Shown: positions 36,205 through 46,171 of the stretch, piece after piece
Layout of the letters: each line of letters starts with the position of its first letter
Numbering within the stretch: position 1 is the stretch's first letter
From: a gamma proteobacterium HTCC2207
GTDB lineage: Bacteria > Pseudomonadota > Gammaproteobacteria > Pseudomonadales > Porticoccaceae
Direction of reading: 5' to 3'
DNA: 64,000 bases
Assembly: GCA_000153445.1 (NCBI GenBank)
Contig: CH672400.1
Coordinates: forward strand, 155,359 to 219,358
Made by a program: the position numbers and the translations under genes
Notes under the pieces: generated by a model
Told to the model about the DNA's origin: nothing
Databases searched by the model: none
Seen by the model: only the letters and a program-made list of their open reading frames with translations

Positions 36205-36888
36205 CTATTCAGTCTCAGTTGGCCAACCGCCAAGATCTTTCCAGCGATTGACAATGCCGCAGAATAGTTCTGCGGTTTTCACTGCGTCATAGAGCGCGCT
36301 GTGAGCACTTCGATTATCAAAATCCATCTTCGCCGCCTGACAGGCTTTGGCCAAGACAGTTTGGCCATAGGCTAGACCGGCGAGGGTGGAGGTATCAAAG
36401 CAAGAAAAGGGGTGAAAGGGATTGCGCTTAATCTGATTTCGATTCACCGCCGCATTGACAAAACCAAGATCAAAATGGGCGTTATGCGCCACCATCACTG
36501 AACGTGTGCAGCCGGTAGCGCTGATCTCATGACGTATAGGTCGAAAGATATCCCGCAGTGCTTCGCCTTCTTCCTCGGGCATACGCTCTGGATCATAGAT
36601 ATCAATTCCGGTAAATTCCAGCGCCGCTTTTTCAACTACCGCGCCAGGAAAGGGGTCGATATTTTTGCTGTGTGTCTCTTTGATTTGGATATTGCCCTGA
36701 GCATCCATTTCCAGAATGACTGCGGCAATTTCCAGCATGGCATCGGTACGAGAGTTAAAACCACCGGTTTCAACATCCACTACAACGGGCAAAAAACCAC
36801 GAAATCGCTCGGCGATATTATTCGTGTACTCTTCACTACCAGACTCATTGGTGATCGGCGACATATCCATTAGTGGTCCATTTTCCAA
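36205..36888 (-). CDS. rnt: Ribonuclease T
   Basis: A 227-residue DEDD exonuclease: Exo [24 protein letters not shown], Exo [17 protein letters not shown], Exo [17 protein letters not shown]. RNase T trims the 3' ends of tRNAs and other stable RNAs. It starts 19 bp inside the end of pyrC, so the two are probably co-translated; pyrC-rnt is also adjacent in Pseudomonas. Confidence 0.95.
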   Translation of the reverse strand: MENGPLMDMSPITNESGSEEYTNNIAERFRGFLPVVVDVETGGFNSRTDAMLEIAAVILEMDAQGNIQIKETHSKNIDPFPGAVVEKAALEFTGIDIYDPERMPEEEGEALRDIFRPIRHEISATGCTRSVMVAHNAHFDLGFVNAAVNRNQIKRNPFHPFSCFDTSTLAGLAYGQTVLAKACQAAKMDFDNRSAHSALYDAVKTAELFCGIVNRWKDLGGWPTETE

Positions 36889-37904
36889 TTCAGAGTAGTA
36901 CCAGCGCCGAGAGGAACCAGTTGCGAATCATCAAACGGAATCGTTGCGGGCAGCTGCCAGGGTTGGCGTGATAGGGTAATGCTCGAAGTGTTTCTCGGCA
37001 GTCCATAAAAGTCTGCACCGTACTTGCTGGCAAAGCCCTCGAGCTTATCCAGTGCGCCGGCTTCTTCAAAGGCCTGAGCATAGAGTTCGATTGCTGCATG
37101 GTGGCTAAAGCAGCCAGCACAACCACAGGCACTCTCTTTTTTGTTCTTGGCATGGGGCGCAGAATCAGTGCCTAAAAAGAACTTCGGGCTGCCACTAGTC
37201 GCAGCCTTGATCAGCGCATGCTGATGCAGGTCACGTTTTAAAATCGGCAGGCAGAACAGGTGCGGCCTAATACCGCCAACCAGCATATGATTGCGGTTGT
37301 AGAGCAGATGCTGAGGGGTAATGGTGGCGGCAACATTGTCACCGGCTGCAGCGACAAAATCTGCTGCTTCACGGGTTGTAATATGTTCAAAGACAATTTT
37401 TAATTTTGGGTAGTGCTGAACCAGACCGCGCAGGTGACGCTCGATAAACACTGCTTCGCGATCAAAAATATCAATCTCGTTGGCGGTGACTTCGCCGTGC
37501 AGCTGCAGCACCATACCCACTTCCTGCATGGTGGCAAGGACCTTCTGGATATTGTTGAGGTTGGTAACACCTGAATCGGAATTGGTTGTCGCTCCCGCTG
37601 GATAATACTTGCAGCCATGGATAAACCCACATTCCTTAGCAGCGCGGATTTCATCGGCAGTGGTGTTGTCGGTGAGATAGAGAACCATTAATGGCTCCCA
37701 GGTCGAGCCCGCGGGACGCTGTGCCAGAATGCGTTCGCGGTATGCACCGACTTGCGCCACAGTAGTTGCCGGAGGCACTAGGTTAGGCATAATAATACCG
37801 CGACCAAAGCCTCTTGCGGCTGCAGGTACGGTTGAAGTCAGTACGCTGTTATCACGCAGGTGAAGATGCCAATCATCAGGTTGTATAAGAGTAATTGAGT
37901 CCAT
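36870..37904 (-). CDS. pyrC: Dihydroorotase
   Basis: A 344-residue class II dihydroorotase: metal ligands in [10 protein letters not shown], the carbamylated lysine in [21 protein letters not shown] in [21 protein letters not shown], and [14 protein letters not shown] with the catalytic Asp. It closes the dihydroorotate ring in pyrimidine synthesis. Divergent from the formyltransferase gene, overlapping rnt at its 3' end. Confidence 0.97.
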   Translation of the reverse strand: MDSITLIQPDDWHLHLRDNSVLTSTVPAAARGFGRGIIMPNLVPPATTVAQVGAYRERILAQRPAGSTWEPLMVLYLTDNTTADEIRAAKECGFIHGCKYYPAGATTNSDSGVTNLNNIQKVLATMQEVGMVLQLHGEVTANEIDIFDREAVFIERHLRGLVQHYPKLKIVFEHITTREAADFVAAAGDNVAATITPQHLLYNRNHMLVGGIRPHLFCLPILKRDLHQHALIKAATSGSPKFFLGTDSAPHAKNKKESACGCAGCFSHHAAIELYAQAFEEAGALDKLEGFASKYGADFYGLPRNTSSITLSRQPWQLPATIPFDDSQLVPLGAGTTLNWKMDH

Positions 37905-37998
37905 TAATGCCGTATCCGCTGTTGTCGGTGAATGCTACCGGAAACGGTGGTGTCATGACAGGTTTTGTGGAAAGGTATGCGTAAAAATTGAGTAACTA

Positions 37999-38760
37999 AT
38001 GAAGATAACACTACTCTGTAACCGCGATTTGCCAAGCCATGTTGCTCTGGGCCATCTCGTTAAAGGATTGGCTGAGCACAGTCTATCCATTTTTATATCT
38101 GAAAAAGTCGGTGCCGATAAGGTTTTGCCAGAGCCACTAATGGAACTTGCTGCCTTTGAACGGCAGCTACTGATGGATGGTCGCCCAAGTTTTGAGCAGC
38201 TAGCTGAAAGGGCCGGCTGTTCGCTGCAGGGATTTGTCGATCTGGATAATAAGGTTAATACCCCTGAGGGTATTGCCAGAATTGCTGCCACTGAACCGGA
38301 GCTTATTATATCAGTGCGCTTTGGCTTGATTATCCGCGAAGCGGTTATTGCTCTTCCCAATCAGGGTATTATCAATCTGCACTCAGGACTGTTGCCGAAT
38401 TACCGTGGCGTGATGGCGACCTTTAGAGCAATGCAAAATAATGACACCGAGATCGCCTCGACCCTGCACTATATTCGAGACTGCGGCATTGATAATGGCG
38501 ATATTATTTCTATCTCGGCAATTCCTTTAAATCCACAGCAATCTTACCTGCTCAATGTGATCAATCTCTATGCTGGGGGCTGCCAGCAGATCATCAGCGC
38601 CGTAAGTAACCTCTGCGCAGGCAAGGGTCTTGTTGCCTACCCCCAAGAGCAAGTCTCAACCTACTACAGCTTCCCCAGCCAGGCCGAGCTCGACGCTTTT
38701 GCCGCCGCGGGTGGACGGCTCTTCGATCAGGCCGAGATTACTGCGCTTAAGCAATACTAA
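37999..38760 (+). CDS. Formyltransferase-fold protein of unknown substrate
   Basis: A 253-residue protein with the formyl-transferase core: LIISVRFGLIIREAVIALPNQGIINLHSGLLPNYRGVMATFRAM carries the His and the Ser-Gly-Leu-Leu-Pro segment, and DCGIDNGDIISI gives the second conserved Asp region. It lacks a C-terminal Fmt/tRNA-binding domain and is not PurN-like at the N terminus. The substrate is not evident; related stand-alone proteins act on sugar amines or amino acids. Located between pyrC and argG, 59 bp before argG on the same strand. Confidence 0.75.
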   Translation: MKITLLCNRDLPSHVALGHLVKGLAEHSLSIFISEKVGADKVLPEPLMELAAFERQLLMDGRPSFEQLAERAGCSLQGFVDLDNKVNTPEGIARIAATEPELIISVRFGLIIREAVIALPNQGIINLHSGLLPNYRGVMATFRAMQNNDTEIASTLHYIRDCGIDNGDIISISAIPLNPQQSYLLNVINLYAGGCQQIISAVSNLCAGKGLVAYPQEQVSTYYSFPSQAELDAFAAAGGRLFDQAEITALKQY

Positions 38761-38819
38761 AAGGTCTAGTCTTAGGGTAAAATCGCCGCCTCGTCACCTC
38801 AAGCAAAGGATTACGTCAC

Positions 38820-40037
38820 GTGTCATCAGTTAATAAAGTTGTTTTAGCCTACTCCGGTGGATTAGATACCTCGGTTATCGTCAAATGGTTGCAGGAAGAA
38901 TATAACTGCGAAGTCGTTACCTTCACTGCCGATATCGGCCAGGGTGAAGAAGTCGAACCCGCTCGCGCCAAGGCTGAAGCTTTGGGCGTAAAAGAAATTT
39001 ATATTGATGATCTACGCGAAGAATATGCTCGCGATTTTGTCTTCCCCATGTTCCGTGCCAACACAATTTATGAGGGCGAGTATCTGCTCGGCACCTCTAT
39101 TGCCCGTCCGTTGATTGCCAAGAGACTGATCGAAATTGCCAATGAAACTGGCGCCGACACCATATCCCATGGCGCTACTGGCAAGGGCAATGATCAGGTG
39201 CGTTTTGAACTGGGTGCCTATGCGCTAAAGCCAGGCATTAAAGTGATTGCCCCGTGGCGAGAGTGGGATCTGAATTCCCGCGACAAGCTAATGGAATACT
39301 GTGAAAAGCACAGCATTCCGGTTGAGATGAAGCGTGGCAAAAAATCCCCCTTCTCCATGGACGCGAACTTGCTGCACATCTCCTACGAGGGTGGCAACTT
39401 GGAAGACCCTTGGTCCGAAGCTGAAGACGATATGTGGCGTTGGACGGTTGCTCCAGAGCAGGCCCCCGATGAAGCTTGTTATATGAATATCAGCTATGAG
39501 AAGGGCGATATAGTTGCTATTGATGGCGAAGCCATGTCTCCGGCCACGGTTATTGAATACTTAAATAAGGTTGCCGGCGCTCACGGTGTTGGCCGTCTAG
39601 ATATAGTTGAGAACCGCTATGTGGGTATGAAGTCACGCGGCTGTTACGAGACACCAGCAGGCACTGTGATGATGAAGGCGCACCGCGCTATCGAATCCAT
39701 CACCCTTGATCGCGAAGTGGCGCATATGAAAGATGAGTTGATGCCGCGCTACGCCAAGTTAATTTATAACGGTTACTGGTGGGCACCTGAGCGTCTGATG
39801 TTGCAAACCGCTATAGATCAAAGTCAGGATGTTGTTAACGGTGATGTGCGCATTAAGCTCTACAAAGGCAGTGTGAGTGTTGTTGGCCGCAAGTCAGATG
39901 ACAGTCTGTTCGATGCCAATATAGCCACCTTTGACGATGATGGCGGTGCCTATAACCAAGCCGACGCTGAAGGCTTTATTAAGCTTAATGCACTGCGTTT
40001 GCGTATTGCTGCTAATAAGGGTCGCGATATTCTGTAA
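38820..40037 (+). CDS. argG: Argininosuccinate synthase
   Basis: A 405-residue ArgG with the PP-loop [36 protein letters not shown] and the substrate-binding segment [12 protein letters not shown]. It ligates citrulline and aspartate with ATP in arginine synthesis. The start is a GTG with AGGA at a distance of about 10 bp. A strong terminator follows. Confidence 0.98.
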   Translation: MSSVNKVVLAYSGGLDTSVIVKWLQEEYNCEVVTFTADIGQGEEVEPARAKAEALGVKEIYIDDLREEYARDFVFPMFRANTIYEGEYLLGTSIARPLIAKRLIEIANETGADTISHGATGKGNDQVRFELGAYALKPGIKVIAPWREWDLNSRDKLMEYCEKHSIPVEMKRGKKSPFSMDANLLHISYEGGNLEDPWSEAEDDMWRWTVAPEQAPDEACYMNISYEKGDIVAIDGEAMSPATVIEYLNKVAGAHGVGRLDIVENRYVGMKSRGCYETPAGTVMMKAHRAIESITLDREVAHMKDELMPRYAKLIYNGYWWAPERLMLQTAIDQSQDVVNGDVRIKLYKGSVSVVGRKSDDSLFDANIATFDDDGGAYNQADAEGFIKLNALRLRIAANKGRDIL

Positions 40038-40105
40038 CGCTCTGCTAGCAGCTAACTAGAGCGGCTATTTAGAGCTGGTATCTAGGCTTTCGATAGCACC
40101 AAACT

Positions 40106-40145
40106 AAAAATCTCTGCCACCTCCTAGGGTGTCAGAGATTTTTTG
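40106..40145 (+). terminator. Bidirectional intrinsic terminator between argG and mscS
   Basis: AAAAATCTCTG (40106-40116) pairs with CAGAGATTTTT (40133-40143), with T-runs on both strands. It closes argG and the convergent mscS. Confidence 0.9.
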
Positions 40146-40191
40146 CTTATGCGCTGGCGTTTTACTGTCTAGTTAATTGCAAAGCTAACAA

Positions 40192-41043
40192 TCAACTGCG
40201 CATATGCACATCCATTTGCGGGAACGGAATTTCAATTTCAGCGGTTCTTAAATTATTGTAAATCGCGGTTAAGTACTGTGACTTCACCCATCCAGGACGC
40301 TTCACCCACTCGCCCTGAGCCCAGATAGTCAGAATACATTCAATCCCGGACGCGCCCAGTTCGGTGACCAGCACATCGGGCATAATATTTTCGCGCTTTA
40401 ACGTGATAGGCACTTCCTCCGCTGCCTTCAAGCCTGCTTCACGAACCTGTTCCAGATCACTGCCATAGGCCACACTAAAGCTGATCGAAAAGCGGCGGAT
40501 GTCATCGTTCAACGTCCAGTTATTCACCTGACTGCTAATAAAATCCGCATTGGGCACGATGATATCGGCATTATCTAATGTGCGTAGTAAGGTACTGCGA
40601 ATATTAATTTCCCGGACTTCCCCCAGCAGACCATCCGCCAGTTCGACAAAATCGCCAATGCGCAGAGACTTCTCAAACAGAATAATAATGCCGCAGACAA
40701 AGTTGTTAACAATCGACTGCAAGCCAAAGCCTATGCCTACACCCAGTGCACCGGCTACCAACATTAGGTTGTTAAAGCTGACACCCAGAGCGGATAGGGC
40801 GAGAATCAAACCGACACCATAGACAATGTATTTCAGCACCCGCTGGATAATATAAACGTTCTGGTCGTGAGCACCGCTGCGCTTAGCGGCCGCCGCAGAG
40901 GCTTTGGATAATCCGCGTTGCACAATTGCACTAACAACTAAAATACCTATTGCTGAGGCGACGCCAGCAATGCGCAATGTATAGTCGCCCAAGACCAGAA
41001 GCGGCATCGACAACCAGGTTTGTAATTGTTCTATCACAGCCAT
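40192..41043 (-). CDS. mscS: Small-conductance mechanosensitive channel (MscS family)
   Basis: A 283-residue MscS: three membrane helices (about residues 20-40, 63-82, 88-112), with the pore helix and beta-domain entry AGALGVGIGFGLQSIVNNFVCGIIILFEKSLRIGDFVEL, then the cytoplasmic vestibule. It releases solutes under hypo-osmotic shock. The start overlaps the corA stop by 10 bp, so the pair is coupled. A decayed copy of its 5' portion lies at 43605-43755. Confidence 0.92.
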   Translation of the reverse strand: MAVIEQLQTWLSMPLLVLGDYTLRIAGVASAIGILVVSAIVQRGLSKASAAAAKRSGAHDQNVYIIQRVLKYIVYGVGLILALSALGVSFNNLMLVAGALGVGIGFGLQSIVNNFVCGIIILFEKSLRIGDFVELADGLLGEVREINIRSTLLRTLDNADIIVPNADFISSQVNNWTLNDDIRRFSISFSVAYGSDLEQVREAGLKAAEEVPITLKRENIMPDVLVTELGASGIECILTIWAQGEWVKRPGWVKSQYLTAIYNNLRTAEIEIPFPQMDVHMRS

Positions 41044-41996
41044 TTATTCCTTTTAAAAATTGCCACCAGTGAGGTCGCGATGATGGCCATAAAACCGACC
41101 AGAAAAAAGTAGCCATTGGGGTGGTGTAGCTCGGGTATATTGTCAAAATTCATCCCGTAGAGGCCAGCCAAAAATCCCAGAGGTACAAAAATCGCCGTGA
41201 CCACAGTTAAGATGCGCATAGTCTCATTAAGGTTGTGCGATGTGAGAGAGATATGCCCGTCAATTAAGTCGCCAGCCAAATCATAATAGAGCGCCGACAG
41301 CGAGTTTAGTCGCTCAAACTTCTCATAGACATCTGTCACTGAGTGAATGGCATCAATGTCGTCGCCATGCTCCTGCTTAAGGTGCGTCAGCAATTCTAAA
41401 TAGACTCGGTCATGGTAGCTGTGCAGACGTTTTAGTTTGCGCAGCCAGGTTTTACAGCTGATCAGGTCGCGCAATACGCTATCTCCCTGAGTTGACAGCA
41501 GAGTGTCTTCATACTCGGAGAGCGCCGGCTCAAAATCTAACAACAGGTCGAGATAGGCCAAGCCCATAGAGTTGGTAATTGAGGCAAATAAAACCATTGG
41601 CCCTCGGGCCATCAGCCCTGATAGTTTAGCGCTGTCGAGCCAGCTACTAATCGCGGGTGAGGGGTTTTCGTGGCGAGTAATTAAAAAGTTATTGCCAATA
41701 AAACCGGCCACCTGAAGTGTATCGAATGCGAGACCCTCATGGTCAGCAACAAGCTCACGTAATAACACAAATGACTGATCAGTAAAGTGCTCGATCTTGG
41801 GCGGGTGACGTGCACGGCGTGCATCCAAAATAGTCAGTGGGTGGCATTTAAACTGATCGAAGATAAGTTGTTCAGAAGCCGCCGACTCCTGCTCAATATC
41901 AATCCACAGCATGCAGTTATCCGCCAATGGCAGCTGTATAAGCTCCGTACCACCGCATGTATAGGTTGTACCATCGTATAGGCATATATTAATCAT
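41034..41996 (-). CDS. CorA/ZntB family divalent cation transporter
   Basis: A 320-residue protein with a large N-terminal cytoplasmic domain and two C-terminal membrane helices; the first ends in the signature YGMNFDNIP. GMN is the selectivity motif of the CorA family. The loop after it (HHPNGY) is less acidic than in Mg2+-CorA, so transport of another cation (ZntB type) is possible. It is co-translated with mscS downstream. The first bases of a second copy remain at about 43790-43805. Confidence 0.85.
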   Translation of the reverse strand: MINICLYDGTTYTCGGTELIQLPLADNCMLWIDIEQESAASEQLIFDQFKCHPLTILDARRARHPPKIEHFTDQSFVLLRELVADHEGLAFDTLQVAGFIGNNFLITRHENPSPAISSWLDSAKLSGLMARGPMVLFASITNSMGLAYLDLLLDFEPALSEYEDTLLSTQGDSVLRDLISCKTWLRKLKRLHSYHDRVYLELLTHLKQEHGDDIDAIHSVTDVYEKFERLNSLSALYYDLAGDLIDGHISLTSHNLNETMRILTVVTAIFVPLGFLAGLYGMNFDNIPELHHPNGYFFLVGFMAIIATSLVAIFKRNKWL

Positions 41997-42222
41997 TGCG
42001 CAACCCTGTACCTAAGTTGCCATAAGTATATGGCAGGATAGGGGAAATATAATAGATTAACGTTACTCACTTAGATCCCTAGTTCCAGTCTTCTGAATCC
42101 TCAGTTTTCGACTACGCTAATATTAACAGACTCGCTTATCGCGATATTGATAGCATGTAATGGATATTACGTAATTAAGAGCCGGTAATAAAGAGCGCTT
42201 GCTTGAACCTCAAGGACTGACT
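41997..42222. other. Divergent promoter region between corA and cbpA
   Basis: This 226-bp region should drive corA-mscS leftward and cbpA-cbpM rightward. A diverged copy occurs at 43800-43975 upstream of the second cbpA, sharing ACTACGCTAATA and other blocks. No confident hexamers are seen. Confidence 0.5.
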
Positions 42223-43191
42223 ATGGATTTTCAGGACTACTACAAAATACTCTCGGTCGCTCCTGACGCCGATAGCAAAACCATTAAAACTGCCTATCGC
42301 AAATTGGCTAGAAAATACCACCCAGATGTTAGCGAGCACCATGAGGCCGAAGAAAAATTCAAACAGATCGCCGAAGCCTATGAGGTGTTGAAAGACCCGA
42401 AAAAGCGGGCTCAATACGATGAGTTGCGCGAGCATGGCGGGCAGGGATATCGACAGGAACAGACGCAGGGCACTTCAGGACAGCACTATTCCCAATCATC
42501 CTCTGATCATGGCGACTTCTCAGACTTTTTCTCGTCGATTTTTGGTGGCGCTTATCAGCCAGAGGAGGGAGCTGGGGCTCATGGGTTTTCGCAGCAGGGT
42601 TTCTCTAGTCAAAGAGCGGCCAGAAAAGGTCAAGACATCGAAACTGATATGCCGATCTTTCTTGAAGACACCTTGGCCACCAGCTCGAAACCCATCTCCT
42701 ATAGCTTGCCTCATCGTGATGCTCAGGGGCAGGTTAGCCAGGTCAATAAAACTCTCAATGTAAAAATCCCCGCTGGCGTAGCCGAGGGCGAGCGCATTCG
42801 TCTCAAAGGCCAAGGCGGTCAGGGTCTAGGTGATGCCCCCTCGGGAGACCTCTATCTGCGTATTCGTCTGGTACCGCACCCACTGTTCGATGTCGAGGCC
42901 CACAACCTGATTCTTACCGTACCCCTTGCACCTTGGGAAGCCGCGCTTGGCACCAGCCTTGAAGCCCCAACCCTATCAGGCAAGATCAAAATCACCATCC
43001 CCGCCAATAGCCAAAGTGGCCAGCGTTTGAGAATCAAAGGCAAAGGCCTGGTGCGCAAACAGGGTCATGGCGACCTCTACGCAGTGTTAAAAGTGGTGAT
43101 GCCCGGCTCAGTGTCAGAGGAGAGCAAGCAGCACTGGCAGCAACTGGCAGATGCTGCCGCTTTTGATCCGCGAATGGAATGGAGACAATAA
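42223..43191 (+). CDS. cbpA: DnaJ-like co-chaperone CbpA (copy 1)
   Basis: From ATG 42223 (AAGGAC upstream) the product is 322 residues: a J-domain with H33-P34-D35 in [16 protein letters not shown], a Gly/Gln/Ser-rich linker (about 75-125), and the two-barrel DnaJ C-terminal substrate domain ([56 protein letters not shown]). There is no zinc finger, as in CbpA. It stimulates DnaK. It is followed by cbpM, its inhibitor, two bases after the stop codon. Confidence 0.94.
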   Translation: MDFQDYYKILSVAPDADSKTIKTAYRKLARKYHPDVSEHHEAEEKFKQIAEAYEVLKDPKKRAQYDELREHGGQGYRQEQTQGTSGQHYSQSSSDHGDFSDFFSSIFGGAYQPEEGAGAHGFSQQGFSSQRAARKGQDIETDMPIFLEDTLATSSKPISYSLPHRDAQGQVSQVNKTLNVKIPAGVAEGERIRLKGQGGQGLGDAPSGDLYLRIRLVPHPLFDVEAHNLILTVPLAPWEAALGTSLEAPTLSGKIKITIPANSQSGQRLRIKGKGLVRKQGHGDLYAVLKVVMPGSVSEESKQHWQQLADAAAFDPRMEWRQ

Positions 43192-43193
43192 AT

Positions 43194-43496
43194 ATGGACC
43201 TCAGCGCGCAATACTTCAGCCTCGAAGAGATATGTTATGCCACTCAGAACCCTTCCCAGACCATTATTGAAATCGTCAATCAGGGCATAGTCGAACCCGA
43301 AGGGGCTGGCCCCGAAACCTGGTTGTTCAATACTCAAATGATCAGCGTGACAAAACGAGCTTGTCGCCTGCACCGAGATCTGGAAATTGACTGGTCGGGC
43401 ATTGCCCTGGCCATCAGTTTGATAGAAGAGCTTGATCAGCTACGCGATGAAAACCAGCGACTGCGTAAGCGGCTTGAGCGGTTTTTAGACCAATAA
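43194..43496 (+). CDS. cbpM: CbpA modulator CbpM (MerR-like)
   Basis: A 100-residue protein beginning MDLSAQYFSLEEICYA. The N-terminal MerR-like helix region, WLFNTQMISVTKRACRLHRDLEIDWSGIALAISLIEELDQLRDENQRLRKRL, with its C-terminal coiled helix, is typical of CbpM, which binds the J-domain and blocks its action on DnaK. The ATG lies two bases after the cbpA stop, in the usual cbpAM operon. Confidence 0.92.
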   Translation: MDLSAQYFSLEEICYATQNPSQTIIEIVNQGIVEPEGAGPETWLFNTQMISVTKRACRLHRDLEIDWSGIALAISLIEELDQLRDENQRLRKRLERFLDQ

Positions 43497-43501
43497 CTAA
43501 G

Positions 43502-43580
43502 CACCACAATAAATAAAAAATAGATTTCAGAAGCCATTGGTTAATATCGAAACTAGGCTAAGTTGACTTCTTAAGAAGTC
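43502..43580. repeat. ~80-bp flank repeat, copy 1 (downstream of cbpM)
   Basis: Closely similar to 46043-46121: both share AATAAAAAATAG, TTTCAGAA, CCATTGGTTAATATCGAAA and TAGGCTAAG with few mismatches. It marks the 3' edge of the duplicated cbpA-cbpM segment. Confidence 0.9.
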
Positions 43581-43975
43581 TGTCTCAATAACTTGGTCGT
43601 AAGCGTCGCTGTGTTTAGCGGCTGTGGCCAAAGCCCTAGATAGCCCCTTGCACAATCGCGCTAACCCTTAAAATACCGATCGCCGAAGTAATCCCAGCAT
43701 CAGGATCTGTAGTGGCAACCGGTTTTGTAATTGTTCTATCACAGCGACTTATTCCCTCTCAATATTGACAGACAGCGCAGACCTCAATCATTGCCTAACC
43801 CTGCTTGGTAAGACTAAAAGCATATGGCAGTTCACAAAAAATAGAATAGATTCACTTTGCCCAATTAGCTTCCCCGTTGCAGTCATCTTTCCCTCGGATT
43901 CTGGACTACGCTAATAGTAATAAGCCCGCATAGATTTGCATCGTTAGTAGTGGCTTCAAGGACGAAGGACGGAAT
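43581..43975 (-). pseudogene. Remnants of duplicated mscS and corA 5' ends plus duplicated cbpA promoter region
   Basis: From about 43605 to 43755 the sequence follows the mscS 5' region (40868-41045), sharing TTAGCGGC, TTGCACAAT and an identical block around TTTGTAATTGTTCTATCACAG, but the reading frame is broken. About 43757-43785 resembles the mscS/corA overlap. From about 43789 it follows the corA start and corA-cbpA gap (41985-42222): TCAATCATTGC, AACCCTG, ATATGGCAG, ACTACGCTAATA. The body of corA and most of mscS are missing. No intact gene lies in this stretch. The strand given is that of the source genes. Confidence 0.85.
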
Positions 43976-44944
43976 ATGGATTTCCAGGACTACTACAAAA
44001 TACTTTTGGTTGCCCCTGGCGCCGACAGTGAAACCATCAAAACTGCCTACCGCAAGCTAGCTAGAAAATACCACCCAGATGTCAGTGGACACCATGAGGC
44101 CGAAGAAAAATTCAAACAGATCGCCGAAGCCTACGAGGTTTTAAAAGATCCGAACAAGCGTGCTCAATACGACCAGTTGCGGGAGTCTGCTGCGCAGGGG
44201 TACGGACAGCGGCAGGCACAGGGGGGAACAGCACAGCAGAATTCCCAATCACCCTTTGGTCAGGGTCGTTTCTCAGCATTCTTCTCGTCACTTTTTGGTG
44301 GAGCCGATCAGCCAGCACAGGGCGTTGGCACTCATGGCTCTTCGCAGCAGGATTTTTCGACTTCAAATTCTGTTAGAAAAGGCCAAGACATTGAAACCGA
44401 ACTACAGATATCTCTTGAAGACAGATTGACCACCACTACGAAACGGATCTCCTATAGCTTTTCTCACCGCGATGGTTGGGGGCGGGCTAGTCAGGTCAGC
44501 AAAATCCTCAATGTAAAAATTCCCGCAGGGGTAGTCGATGGCGAGCGCATTCGCCTTAAAGGGCAGGGCGCTCAAGGCCTTGGCGATGCTCCCCCGGGAG
44601 ACCTCTACCTGCGTATTCATCTGGTGCCACACTCGCTGTTCGAGGTCGAAGCCCAGGACCTGATTGTCATTGTTCCCCTTGCGCCCTGGGAAGTCGCCCT
44701 GGGGACCAGTCTTGAGTTACCGACTCTGTCAGGGAAAGTAAAACTTAGGATTCCAAGCAACAGCCAAACTGGCCAGCGCCTGCGAATCAAAGGCAAAGGG
44801 CTGGTTCACAAGGACGGTCAGGGTGACCTCTATGCGGTACTCAAAGTGGTTATGCCCGATTCAGGCTCAGAAGAGATCAAGCAGTACTGGCAACAACAGG
44901 CCGGGGCAACGGCCTCTGGTTCACGAATGGAGTGGAGGGGATAA
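43976..44944 (+). CDS. cbpA: DnaJ-like co-chaperone CbpA (copy 2)
   Basis: A 322-residue paralog of the copy at 42223, nearly identical in the J-domain ([37 protein letters not shown]) and diverged in the Gly/Gln linker and C-terminal domain. All structural motifs, including HPD, are intact, so it is likely functional. Its own GACGGA ribosome site precedes the ATG. It no longer has an intact cbpM behind it, so its activity is probably not held back by a dedicated CbpM. Confidence 0.92.
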   Translation: MDFQDYYKILLVAPGADSETIKTAYRKLARKYHPDVSGHHEAEEKFKQIAEAYEVLKDPNKRAQYDQLRESAAQGYGQRQAQGGTAQQNSQSPFGQGRFSAFFSSLFGGADQPAQGVGTHGSSQQDFSTSNSVRKGQDIETELQISLEDRLTTTTKRISYSFSHRDGWGRASQVSKILNVKIPAGVVDGERIRLKGQGAQGLGDAPPGDLYLRIHLVPHSLFEVEAQDLIVIVPLAPWEVALGTSLELPTLSGKVKLRIPSNSQTGQRLRIKGKGLVHKDGQGDLYAVLKVVMPDSGSEEIKQYWQQQAGATASGSRMEWRG

Positions 44945-45287
44945 ATTTAAACCCTAACGCGCACTTGCGCCCTATCCGGGTCTGGGCCTATCTGGGTTTA
45001 TCCTGGGCTAATAGTATCTATGCTTTTCAATGTTGCACCATCCACTCCCGCCCGGTTATCAAGTAGCTTACTGGCTCATGAGTCAATGGGGGTGGAGTCA
45101 CTGCTATCGTCATTAATTCCCGGTTGATTTCCCACTCTAAAAATAATTCTCATCAGCTTTCTATTAAGACTATGTTTATGGATAACAGTAGATTATCGGA
45201 CTGATCGCCATAAGAACGAAGGCCTTGTTAACTGGCTGTCAGGCTCTAAAAGCAAACAGAAATAACGACTTTTACTAGGAGCTAATC
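44945..45287. other. Non-coding stretch with a cbpM remnant, upstream of aqpZ
   Basis: Just after the second cbpA the bases AACCCTAACGCGCACTTGC (about 44950-44970) align with the start of cbpM (GACCTCAGCGCGCAATACTT), but the ATG is lost and similarity fades. The imperfect repeat CTGGGCCTATCTGGGTTTATCCTGGGC follows near 44985-45016 (11-13 bp units). The last 100 bp should carry the aqpZ promoter; AGGAG precedes its ATG. Nothing else is evident. Confidence 0.6.
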
Positions 45288-45989
45288 ATGACATTATCAA
45301 AAAAACTAGGCGCTGAGTTTATTGGCACATTTTGGTTGGTACTGGGTGGCTGTGGCAGCGCAGTTCTTGCTGCGGCTTTTCCTGATGTAGGCATTGGTTT
45401 GCTAGGGGTTTCTTTGGCCTTTGGACTTACAGTGTTAACCATGGCCTTCGCGATTGGACATATCTCTGGCTGTCATCTCAACCCCGCAGTTTCAATTGGT
45501 CTTTGGTCCGGTGGTCGATTTTCACTGTCTGAAGTCGGCCCCTATATAGGGGCACAGATTGCAGGCGGTATAGCCGGGGCAGCGGTGTTATATATCATCG
45601 AAACAGGACAGGCCGGCTTTGATGTTTCGGCTGGATTCGCATCCAATGGTTATGCTGAACATTCACCCGGAGGCTATAGCTTGATTGCTGCTCTGGTGAC
45701 TGAAATAGTGATGACATTTATGTTTCTAATCATTATTTTGGGTGCAACAGATAAACGTGCTCCCCAAGGTTTTGCCCCTATCGCTATCGGTTTGGCGCTC
45801 ACGCTTATTCACCTTATCAGTATCCCCATAACTAACACCTCAGTTAACCCAGCGAGAAGTACCGGTGTTGCCCTTTTCCAGGGCGGCTGGGCTGTGGACC
45901 AACTTTGGCTGTTTTTGGTTGCGCCTATAGTAGGGGCTATTTTGGCGGGGGTTGTTTATCGGTGGTTTGAAGCCGGTGAGAATGATTGA
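45288..45989 (+). CDS. aqpZ: Aquaporin Z
   Basis: A 233-residue MIP-family channel with six membrane helices and the two NPA boxes (N65-P-A in [11 protein letters not shown] and N187-P-A in [10 protein letters not shown]). The residues around them (H in the second helix region, R after the second NPA, Cys/Thr in the filter) fit a water-selective aquaporin. It lies inside the duplicated segment, between the cbpM remnant and the second flank repeat. Osmotic function parallels that of mscS. Confidence 0.95.
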   Translation: MTLSKKLGAEFIGTFWLVLGGCGSAVLAAAFPDVGIGLLGVSLAFGLTVLTMAFAIGHISGCHLNPAVSIGLWSGGRFSLSEVGPYIGAQIAGGIAGAAVLYIIETGQAGFDVSAGFASNGYAEHSPGGYSLIAALVTEIVMTFMFLIIILGATDKRAPQGFAPIAIGLALTLIHLISIPITNTSVNPARSTGVALFQGGWAVDQLWLFLVAPIVGAILAGVVYRWFEAGEND

Positions 45990-46042
45990 AAAGTGATGTG
46001 GGGTTTAGGGGTTGGGCTTGGAGAATTCGAGTCTGGCCCTGG

Positions 46043-46121
46043 CACTACAACAAATAAAAAATAGCTTTCAGAAACCATTGGTTAATATCGAAAGTAGGCT
46101 AAGCTGAATCCTTATGAAGTC
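46043..46121. repeat. ~80-bp flank repeat, copy 2 (downstream of aqpZ)
   Basis: Partner of 43502-43580, roughly 85 percent alike by eye. It marks the right edge of the second segment, suggesting aqpZ was inserted between the decayed cbpM and this flank or was otherwise acquired there. Confidence 0.9.
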
Positions 46122-46171
46122 GACAAGGTACTAAATGCACTTAGTGTAGAACAGTCAGCAAAGGCATACTT

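Noticed and set aside
43581..45287. Insertion sequence causing the duplication
   Set aside because: No transposase frame, terminal inverted repeats or target-site duplications are visible; the pattern fits segmental duplication with decay.
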